Shown piece after piece: positions 37,543 through 49,400 of a stretch of 64,000 nucleotides of DNA. The position numbers and the translations under genes were made by a program. The notes below the pieces were generated by a model, which saw only the letters and a list, made by a program, of their open reading frames with translations, had not been told where the DNA came from and searched no databases. The stretch's first letter is position 1, and each line of letters opens with the position of its first letter. Source of the stretch: Thamnaconus septentrionalis (Eukaryota; Chordata; Actinopteri; Tetraodontiformes; Monacanthidae); the NCBI GenBank assembly GCA_009823395.1, contig CM020506.1:3430501-3494500 (forward strand), given 5' to 3'.

Positions 37543-38845
37543 GGTCAGACGTGCGGGCACAAGCGAACACTGTTCATTTGAATGTGAAAGGGAAGTCAGA
37601 CAGAGTCGCTGAGGACGGGTCACATGGCTGCGCGTGCATGTGCGTGTGTGTGTGTGTGTGTGCGCACGTGAGATGTGGTGTGATACTGGATATAAACACT
37701 AATCATTGACCGCCATTAGTTGTGCATAGGTGCAAGGGAACACATTCGCAGCAGCAGGTCGGTCACAGGTTTAATGACCGAATGCAGGAAGAAAAAAAAA
37801 AAAATCATAAAACTCGAATCCAAAATTCAATTCATCCATCAGCTGATTATTAGTGGTGTAAAGATAAACCGATTTGAATCGGTTATCGGTCTGTGACGTA
37901 TGAGATCCGAGTGCATCGGTTGATGGAGCCCTGGATCGGTAAAGATTGGTAAAGTAAAAATAAGCACTTGGGGTTAAATTGTCAATTTGTATTGAATCGT
38001 ACTGAACCGAATCGGATCGAATCATACCAAATTATTAACTATTTTTTATGAATCGTATCGCAGCTGGTGAATCGAGATTTGAATCGGATCGTTTTGTGAG
38101 TGAAAGATTCGCACCCCTGCTGATTATGTTCACAGAGGTAAACTTTTTCCATTACGGTTAATATTTTAACTAGAGCTCTTTAGTTCCGATGAAGACTGAT
38201 TGTTTCCGTTATCAATACACCTGCTGGTCGAATGTTCCTTCTTACTTCAGCTTTTTCACACTATGTCCGACCCACGGAGGAAATCTCTTAATTAACTTTT
38301 TTTTGTTTATTACAGATTCCAGACCAGAGGACCAGCCTCAGGACCAGCTGCCTGTATATTAGAAGCAGCAGGAGGATAAAGGTTGTTATCAGATTGATGG
38401 TTTTGAGCCACTGCATTGCGTCCCACATCCGGTATCCAGCCTCTGACCTCTTCCTGGCTCCTGCATTATTCTGCCTTAGGTCAAAGACATTTGCCATTTT
38501 CCTTCCACCTAGAGCCGGCTGGCTGTCATCCACCGATTTCCTAACTTTGCTTTTTTCCTCCCCGCTCAAAAAAAGGTTTATTTAGAATCAGCCGAAGGTC
38601 TCAAGATGACTCAGAGTTGCAGCTCACGTCAGAGTGGACTTGACAAGTCACATCAAATTTGTTCAAAAAAGTTCAAGTCAGTTTTCTTTTGGAGGTGGGT
38701 GGGGGGGGGGGGGTTCTTTTAATTCTTAGCAGTGAGAACTTTATAAAATATTACTGCTTCTTCCTCTTTATTAAATGTATTTAGTGACGACTGAGGCTCT
38801 GAAATGACAAAACACTGAGCCAAAACTCAAGGGCAAGATTGTTTT

Positions 38846-38895
<50 letters not shown>

Positions 38896-41665
38896 TGTGC
38901 AGATAAAGTGAATGCAGTTGTGGCAAAAGATTGTGAGATCAAGCCTGTAGAGGGAGAACATGTGGGCACTTGTGAGTGTGTGTGCATGTGTGTGTGTGCG
39001 TGTGTGTGTGTGTGCATATGTGCGCGTGAGTTGTGGACGTGCTCAACCAGTCCTGAAACACACACACACAGACTGTGGGCTAGACACAACAATGTGTAAA
39101 CGTCTGACCTGGCACAGGTTTGTGACAGGGTGTGTGTGTGTGTGTGTGTGTGTCTGTATTTAGTGGAATTTAAAAGAAAGAAAACAGACCACAAGTTATA
39201 TAAAAGGGGTAATAAATTATAACGGCATACCTTTGCGGCCGTAATGTTCGTACCGAACACGATTTTTTCTGCAGTTAAAAGTGCTCGCGCCGTTCAACAG
39301 GCTGGCATGTGGACACAATGCCGAGCCAATTCTCCCTCTTTGATCTGGCAGATTTTACAGCCTCCTTCGCTGCACTCTCCCAAACGCGGAAGAGGAAAAA
39401 AGAAAAGACGCGAACACACGGATGACGAACCGCTGAACAGCAGAGTGGCTGGCAGCCAAGACTGAGACTGTGAGCTGCGTTCCGGCCCCAACACGACACT
39501 GGGCCAGCAGCTCCACCTCCACCTGTCCCATCCAGATCCGATCAAGTGACCAACAGCAGAGAGACACCTGGCTTGGCAAGGCATCTCTCCGTACTTGATA
39601 CGCCCAGCTGGGGCTTGCATAGTGTGTGTGTGTGTGTGTGTGTCTGTGTGTCAACTCACCCTCTCCTTTGTGTCTGACGGGAAGATAACTTGCAACCTCA
39701 GACAAAACAAACGTCTGCGAGAACCCAAACAAGATCCCCGTGACAAAGCCGTGCAGGTGAAGCTTGCCAAAGAAAACTACCGGGCCAGAACGTTAGGAGG
39801 TGTAGCCAAACACAAAGAAAAAAAAAGTATGCCACTGTCTGGTGATTATCAGAGAGTGCAGAGAGAGTTTCTGCTGGATGGGGAAAAAAAACATCTCCCC
39901 GTTTAGCGCACGTGGTGCCAGGGAAGGAAAAAAAAAAAAACCTGGCTGTGCACCTCATGATTCTTAATTTAGCGACTGCAAGAGAGCAAATCACCAGCCT
40001 AGCAGTTCAGTTGTTCCTGTCTTAGTCTACAATCATTTTATTTTTATTTGTTTATTTCTTTTTAGTTATTATATATTTTCCTTCTCTTTTGCACTAAATG
40101 CTGTTGTTGTAATTATGCAAATTGCCCCAATGTGGGATAAAAAAAAACTTCAGGAGACAACGGGCCAGGAGAGAACTGGCAGGACTGCGGCCTCCGAGTC
40201 CTGACTATTCAGGTGCGACGGCGACTGAGGCATTTTTCTTTTCGAGCAGCAACAACATCAGTCGGTCCTGACAGACCAACATTCAACCTCTAAAGAGTCA
40301 ATTTAAAGGCGTTCGATTGTGAAGTTTGTGCCTGGAGGACATTCTGGGCAGAGAAAAAAACAGTGTGTGGGTGAGGTGGAGAGAGGGAGAGAAAGAGAGG
40401 GAGAGACAGAGAAAGAGAGAGAGAGGGAGAGAGATGTGGCGACAGCAAAGTTCTGTCAAGGTTAGAATACCTTTTGCATTCTAATGTGGTTGGAATCCCT
40501 TTTAAAGATATATGACAGTTTGTTTTTTCTTCTTTACTATATGTGATGTGAAGATTCACACAGCAGTATGAGAGCACGACGTGTTTGAAACTATTGCATC
40601 TGCATCATTTTGGGTGCAACAAATATACATTTCAGCAGTTTGATTCAGTGTGTGTGTGTGTGTGTGTGTGTTTGTTTGTGATCCAGAGAGCCAGAGAATC
40701 AGGGGCCTGGTCTGTGTCCGGCTGAATGTTAATGGTAGCAAGTGTTCTTGGTCGGGTCTGGGGGGGTTGAATTGTTGAATGTGTAATGATCATTTTTAGT
40801 AATCTAAACAGAGAGGCGCGTCCTGGGTGTCGGGTGTGTGTGTGTGTGTGTGTGTGTGTTTGTGGATGCAAATGATGTGGTCCCAGCTGTTTCCTATGGG
40901 CCAGAGGGCAAAGAGACGCAGACGCAGACACAGTCCTCCCTACGTGTCTGTCTGTGCGCGCGTTTGTGTGTGTGTGTGTGTGTGTGTGCGTGCGCGTGTG
41001 TCCTGTGCGTGTGCGCACACAGGTCAAGCCCACGGTCACGAGAACCTATGAGTGTCTGGGGAGAAGAGGGTTTGTTTGCAGACCGATGCGTCTATTGTCT
41101 AGACTGTGTCTCGCAGGCGGGTCCTGACCACTGTACACCTACATAAAAAACATATATTAGTATCAAAAAGAACAAGACATCAGCGGAGAGTCGGCACCGC
41201 TTCATTCCAACTTGGATCGTGCGCACAGATAAGATATTCTGTCACAATATAACGCCTTTAAAGTGTCCCAACGGCTTTCGCCAGGACTGGTGTTTCAAGG
41301 CAACTGTGTGCAGATTGCTAACTTTATTATAGAAAATAGACAAAAGAACAAATCTCTGCAACAGAATTGGATTTATCATCCCTGTAATAACAGGTGATGT
41401 ATGGCGTCAGTGGGGCTTTATTCACTACATTCACTAACTAAATTTAAAAACAGGTGCATGCTAATATGTAGGGCAATAATCAAAGTATGTTGTGATATAA
41501 TGAATACTTGTTTACATGACTAGTTTTTATGTATCTTTATCGAAATATTTATATTATGTATATCTACTTATTTACTGTGAGCGCTTGTATTTTTGTTCTT
41601 CTGTGTGTTTCGATGGTTTTTAAACATAGACAGACAGGCCCCTCTCACACACACACACACACACA

Positions 41666-41698
<33 letters not shown>

Positions 41699-44600
41699 CC
41701 AGCCTTCCCCTGACCCGACCCCTGACCTCTGTCCTCCCAGACAGCCACCCCGCCCGGCCTCGCCCACCTCTCCCTGCAGATGCTGAGCTACTTTGGTTTC
41801 TTATGCAAAACGTTATACCCCCATCAACACGACGGCCATTTGCATACTAACATTTGAATATGTGAATTGGCAATTATGCACCAAGCAAATGTGCGGCTAC
41901 TTAATGCATCTTGAGCGTCTGTTTGGATGAACCCCGGCGTCTCTTTGTTTTTCCACATGTAGGACTCAAAGCCGGCGAGGCCGCAGAGAGAAGCTGGGAT
42001 TTGTGTGAATTTAGTTCTTTTGTACATGAGCTAGAAAGTACTCAGAAAAAGAAATATGAGACACTGAGGAGGAGAGAGGGATAGTGCTTAAACAGACAAA
42101 GTGAGTCGGGCCCAAGCAAAACAACTCCAGTCTAACAGCTTGTTTTGACTGGTGCTGTTCGAGTCTGCACGGCAGAACACCCAAAGTGTGGACGAGTTCA
42201 ACTTGGACACAAAACCCAAAGCCACAACAATCAGAGTCTATTTTAAAATGAAGCTACGTAATTGTTCAAGGAGATGGTAATAATAACTGACAACGACGCG
42301 CAAACTGACTGCCAAGCTTTTTAAATTAAAAGCTGCAACTAGAAATCATTTCTCCGCGTGTTAATCCCTGCTGGATTAGGTATGCATTTAATTTTAAGTG
42401 ATTTAAATCAACATATAATCCAATAGTTCCAAATGTCTTAACCGGCTCTTTGCTATTATTCCTGATCAAAATACCCACTTTATTCCGCTGAAGCCAAAAA
42501 AGAAACTTACAACTAGCAACACTAAGCCGTAAATTCACAACCTAACAAGTAACACTGAACATTTCCAGGGGCGACTGGGCTACTTTCTGTACGCCAGGCG
42601 ACGTTTCACATGCTATCAGATGCTAACGTGCATACTAGCAGACTAGACAGAAAACCCCAACCTCCCTGGGCAGAGAATAATTGATTAAAGGCAAGACGTT
42701 TGGTGGCCACTCGCTAGACTACAGCTGAGCTATTTATTTAGAGGAGCAGACAGCCAAACAAGGGGCTCTTCTTCTTCAGACTGATTAAAAAAAAAAGTCC
42801 AGCGGGGAGAAAAAACAAGAGACAATCTTTTCCACATTGTCGCGTACACTCTATGCATAGATAATGACGACAGTCATTGCCTTTATTTATAGCGCAGCCT
42901 CTCGGCCCTCAGACAGGCTCCATATAGATTTATTCAAAGTGCGAGGCAGCAGACATAGAAGGGCCTCTGACTTCAGACTAATTAATGGAACAATACGGCT
43001 CCAGCAGACATACGAGGGCCTCAGCTGAACAGTCTTTCATGCAGATTATATGCAGAGCGCCTGCATGCGTGCACGCCGTGCAACGCAGACACAACAATGA
43101 CCTTGACCCTGAGACTGAAACCGCATCTACATACGTGCATGCAGGATGTGGCATTGATGATGATGATGCCTGTTATCGTGTGCGTCTAGACCAGGGGTGG
43201 GCAAACTTTTTGACTCGTGGGGCCACAATGGGTGCTAAAATTTGACAGAGCGGCCTGAGCAGGAGCAGATGGATGGAGCGTTTTGGTGAGCCACCTCATA
43301 GGAGGAAAAATATAGTTTGTAGTTAGTTCATAGTTTGCCCATGCCTGGCCTAAAACCACGACCAGAACCGCCCCAAAACCACCCAGAACTACCTAGAACC
43401 ACTCAAAACTACCACAGAACCACCCAGAACCATCCTAAACTACCCAGAACCACTTAGAACCACTAAGAACCACCCCAAAACCACCCGGGAACCACCTAGA
43501 ACCACCTCTGGACCGTCTAGACCATGGGTGGGCAAACTTTGACTGGTGGGCCACAATGGGTTCTAAAATATGACAGTGGGGGTCGAAACAGAAGCAGATG
43601 AATGGAGTGTTTTGGTGACCCACTTCCTAGGAGGAAAAAATATATCATGGGCTATGTAGAAAACATGTGCTTTAATGTTAATTTAAAAAATTTAGCTCTT
43701 TATTGAAATGACTCTTAAAACACTGAAAAAATGGATGAAATACAGCTATTTTATCACTTACTTACTATTAATATAAATTTTTCAAGTTCAGAGGGCTGCA
43801 TTAAAAAGCTTACTGGGCCACATAAAGCCCCTGGGTTTGCCCACGCCTGGTCTAGACTGATGACACAATGAGCAGCTGATTGGTCTGGTGACAGGCTTGA
43901 AGGAAGCCAGGGCTGGGGAGGGGGAGGATGTGAGGGAGGGGTCAAAAGTGAATTTGAAACAAGGGAAGCGGGATGAGGTGAATGAGTCACGTCTCACTCC
44001 ATGTTCCTATTTTCTTTGTTTCCCCACCAAGTGGTTTCCTTAGTGACGGCTAACGCGCATGCGCAGGACAAAAAAAACGTAACACGGACAAACGATTCAG
44101 TCAGTTTGGCAAATGTGTTCAAATATGGTAGGAAAATTGTCCAATCTCAAAATTCTTAGTGGGGAGATACCATTTCAACGACATGAGGAGGAGAGCGGCG
44201 TCTCTCTGTTCTGTCTCTGGTGGTTGACAGACAGGAAGGGGGAAGGAAAGGCAGAGAGGGCAGGGCAGGAAGCCTCGGTGACAGAGGGGGCAAATCTGAG
44301 AGCGAATCCTGGTCTCCAGAAAGTGCTCCGCCGAGACCTTAGCCAAGCAACTTGGCAGCTCCCGGCTGGGAACGAGGAAGAGGAGGCCCGGCAGACATCC
44401 AGTGGGGGAACCTTTTATATCTTGAGACAACTTAGATAGAGGAGCCATGTCCTCTCGCCGATTCCGTATTTCCTCTCGCCTCAAAGCTCCTCAGATTCCC
44501 TAGCTTGCCGCGCCTCACGCAGGAGCAACTCGATTTGTTCCGAGCGCTGTGCCATTTGCCGCACGTCATTTTCGCGAATATGGTTGAACACACCCGTAAC

Positions 44601-46409
44601 GTCGAGGGCATTCCCGGTTCGCCTGCCCCTCCCCAAAAGACAAAAAAACCATGTATTGAAATAGCTGCTTTCAAAAAATGTAAACACATATAAATGTATT
44701 TGTACAACACCAATAGTAGCTACTTGTATTCACGGTAAAAATGTACCTGACACAGAACGCTGCGAAGAAGGGGTTGGCGTCGATGTCCGCTCCGACAGGG
44801 GACATCGACGAGGACACTGAGCCAATCCAGTGCCCTGCTCGTCGCTACGTCACCACTAAACTCGCTTCGTCTCGCTTGGCCCCTCAACGATAGAGGTACC
44901 AAAACAGCACCCCCTACAACCGTGTAGCGGCCAGTGCAAACACCCTAACACCGTACCGTGCCGAGGCGAGGCGAGGCAATGAAAACACGCCCTTAGTGTC
45001 AAACTCAAACATATGTGTAGATATAACTCTGGCCCGTGGGCCAAATTTGGCCCGCAGTGTAATTATTTTTTGGCCGGGTGGCCAATATTAAATGACTAGA
45101 CCTGGCCCGCCGGTATTATACAGCACATGTACTGCTAATACTACAAATCGCAGAATGCTCTGCTGGTATTTGTGGCTCATTATTTACTATAACAGACTAT
45201 AATTGATGTTTTCTTTATGCACTTTTTCTTGCTTCTCCACGACCTGGGCCTGAATGGTTGAACGTTCATTGAAGGCATTATTATTAGTCAATTGATTTAT
45301 TATTATTTTATTTTATTTACGCTTTGCCATATTCAGTTTTGACGCAAAAACTTGTTTTGGTCAATATGAAAAGGTTCACTGTTCTATCTGGAGGAAGATT
45401 TTTCCAACAAATATCAATGTTGGCCCACGACTTTGTCCAAGTTTTGGCCCCACTGTGTATTTGAGTTTGACAAACCTAACTAACTTAGAGCTTAGTGCAC
45501 AGAATGGAATACGAAAGAAAAAGAAAGAAAAAGCACATCTGATCTTACATCAATATCAATTTTACTTTGCTTCTGAATAAAGAAAAAGGCCGACTGAGAA
45601 GTCTCTCACAGGTGTTGAGTCATAAGTACTCGAGCGTTTATAAAAAAGAAAACAAAAAAAACAAAACTACCCAGACAGGACATTAATAAAAGAAAAAAAT
45701 TGCCAGCTGACACATGTGCTTGCTTACACACCACAGTGTACTGAGAGCCAGACAGAAGGAATTACATAATAAGTCTAGGAGGCCAGCCAGAACTGCCCCG
45801 ATCATTTAGTTTCTATGAATCACCGAGGAAGGGTGAGGGTGAGTAGAGGCAGACTGAAGGAAAAGGAGGCAGATCAGTCAAAGGGAACTAAAAGACAAAG
45901 ACTGGAGGGGCAAACTGTCTCAGAGCAGGCGGATGTGATTCAAAAATAAAACAACAATATTATTACCGACTGAAGAATTCCTCTTCTTTGTTTTGACTGT
46001 TAGAGTTCTCAGATGACTCCCTGCAAACCGCAGCCAGAACTGAATCACGTCTGAGTCCGCGTTTGACTGACAGGGAGGACAGGAAAGAACAGCCGCCCAG
46101 CGCATGTCCAGTGCCGAGTCCTTCCTCGAGAGGGGATGGTGGCGGCAGCGGCAGCAGCAGCAGCATGACTCATTTCAGTTAAATGGTGTTTTTCCAGTTG
46201 GAGCAGATCAAAGACAAAGTTGCGTTCTGGTGGCCTCAGGGTGAAGTTTTGCATCAATAGTGAGCCGTCGCGAGTGGAAGCAGGTTTTACAGAACGCAAG
46301 TTCATCCCAAAAAAACATGTCACCTCCGCTTCCTGCGGGAGACGCAGCTCCACCGTCTGTGTGAAGGAGTGACTGACGGTAGAGACAGTGACAGGTGTCA
46401 GCGCCCAGG

Positions 46410-46468
<59 letters not shown>

Positions 46469-49400
46469 GGTAGAAAACCGGAAAATCCTGCATATATTAA
46501 TGTGTCACTTGTACCAAATGTAATTAATTATCAGTGACTCGCTCGTTAAAAAGTCACAGCTAAGTTTGCTTTGTTTGAGCGCTCAGTACGCCAGGGACAC
46601 ACATTGAGTGTTTGGGTGCGTCACCTGCGCTGGCAGTGGATAAATCGGGCCATTTCACATGTGGCTAACAACACCAAACGCCACTGTAGCCACGATGAGG
46701 TGCACAAATACTCCTAGGCGTTAAGTTTGCATTGAACATAAACACCAGAGCCTTTTTTGAGTAAAGGTAGTCTTGCCTTAGTATATTACCCAACACGCCT
46801 TGACCTCCGATCCCTGGCTTTCAGTCAGTTCAAAAGAGAGCGGCCTTCGACTTTCAAAGAAGCTGCCTGAATGAGAACTTCAGGGACGTGAGAGAGAAAA
46901 AAAGGTGCACCTCCATCTCCCTGACCTCCCTGGTGCGGCTGGTATGACGGTTAGTCAGACTCTTATTAAAATGATTACGCTATATCACACATTGCAGCGA
47001 ATAAGAACTAGATTAATAAGCAGTACATTAACTTCATTTTCAATACCTTCAGGGTCTGGAGCTGGAGCCTGCTAGAGCCTGCTGGAGCCTGCTGGAGCCC
47101 ATCCCAAATGTCACAGGGTGAAGGCAGGGTGACACTCTGGACAAGTTGCCAGTTCATTGCAGGGCCACATAGAGACAACCATTCGCACACACCTACGGTC
47201 AATTTAGAGTTCCCAATTCAACTCGCATGTTTGTGGACTGTGGGAGGAAGCTGGAGAACCCGGAGAGAACCCACACAGACACTGGGAGAACACGGAAACT
47301 CCACTGCAGCACTGTGTCGCACCAATGCATTAACTTTTAAATTAACTTCTAAATTCTTCAATTAAATGTTATATTTTTTCAAATTCCTTACTACAAATAA
47401 TAAACAGCAAACCACTGAGAAGCTGACTGTTGCAGCCACAAATCGCTGGATAAGTTCCTGGTTGGCTGGAGTGCACACTGGGCTGACAGGTAGGGCTAAC
47501 GGCAACAATGACCCCTGGCACTGCATATGGAAAAGAGAAAAAAAAAAAACCCACCAGACAGAGCGCGTCAGCATCAGCCTATGGCCGTGTGGGAATCAAA
47601 CGTGCGTCTCCAACCGTCTGCTGGCCACAAAAGAGTCACAGCGTGTCCTTCCTGCAACTGGCGGTCACCTCCTGTTCACTCAGGAACACTCCGACTCTTT
47701 TCCTCATATTCAATTGCCAAAATAAATACCATTACCCTTCAGCTGAACTCGCATATTCGCACAGCCACGGAGAACAGCGCGGGCAACATTTATCTTGGCC
47801 ACGGAGGCAAACTGTGGAGGTGTTGATGTTAAAAAGGCCAGACGTGTAGTAAGACATTGACAGAGAAACAAAGCTGCTGCTAGGAAATGATTTTTACAAG
47901 CTGATATCAGTAATGACTTCACCACGCAGACACTCACACACACACACACACACACACAGGCGAGCCTGTGAGTAATGCTGATGTCATGTGCTTTGACTAG
48001 CAATGTCTGTCGCTAAGAACAGATGTGTGTTTGCATATTGGTGTGCGCGTGCACGTGCATGCGTGCGCGCGCGCACAAACTCTTTCATGTCGGAGGGTGT
48101 AGCAGGTACATGTAACCCTGCAATTACAGCCCCGCCAACCAGGATGAGGAACAAAGAGCGGGAGAGAGACAGAGAGACGGATGAGTGGTGATAGTTTGCA
48201 GTGAGTCAGGAAAAGTCAGGATTCTTCGGAAACAAGCAGATATGAAACTCCTACCGCACTTTTGGAGGGTGGTATGTTATAAGGTGCATTCCTAGACCAC
48301 TTATTCAGTTCAATAGAAATGGCCAAACCCTAAGTGTGCCGTCATGTTCGCAAGTTTCTGTCGTGATTTAGCTGTCGGTCAGGAAAAGAATGATGGTTTG
48401 TACCATGCGGTGAAAAGTTGAATGTAGCATGGCGTGGCTTGTACAAACCCGTATGAAGCTAATGTTGCTGCAATGATGATGGAATATGACTATAAGGGTA
48501 CAGAGAGAGCGAGGTGATAGGTATATTATAGTAATATACAGTATTACAAAAAAAACTTTGCATAGACATTATTCCATGATTCATCCTGACCCCATCGATT
48601 TGGAATTAAGGTGTCTATTTAAGCTATTTTAACGATAAAAGACTAAAAACAAGATAATCTGAAGTGCACATGTAGGAACCCCTGTTTTTTTGTGACTGCA
48701 TTTTATCAACTTGCCTCCCTCTGCCTTTGATCAACACATCTCAAGCGTACAATGCAGACGTAAACAGATACACTATTTCTTTCAAATAGTGTATCTGATA
48801 CAAATAGTATATCTGTCTGTGTCACGAACAAACTGTCCGTGACACAGTTTGTACGTCAAGACAAACAAACTGTGTCACGGACAGACAGATCAAGGCCAGT
48901 TCATTGTCATCATCGGTTCAACAACAACAACACACAATAAATTCAACAATAGATTCAACAAATAAACAAACAAACTCCAACAAACTCTAGCACAATATTT
49001 CCCTCCTCATTGTATTTACTTTGACTTCCCGAGCCGTGTCTTTTTAAACTTTTCCCTTTATGTAATGTTTCAGCACATTCCTCTCACTCTCCTCTTTCAC
49101 AGCCTCCTCTCTCCTTCTTTGGTTTATGTGTCTGCCTTCCCCGGTCTTCCAGACTAAACATCGTGTCCGTTCTCAGACAGAGGAATTACGTGCATGTGGG
49201 TTAGAGTGTATTTGTATTCTTATCTTGTCTTACTGGAAACTTATTTTTCTCTTCCGCCTTTTAAGATACTGGAAGAGGATCTTTGCATTAACAATATTAC
49301 GTTGAGTATTAACATGGTACATTCAGTCATGTGAGACAAAGGGAAAAAGCTCAACATAACATTTGAGACAATCACATTTTGCAATCTCCGGCTGCCCTTC

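Noticed and set aside
43348..43512. possible CRISPR-like array of short repeats
   Set aside because: The units are contiguous 10-mers without unique spacers; this is a minisatellite in a vertebrate intron.
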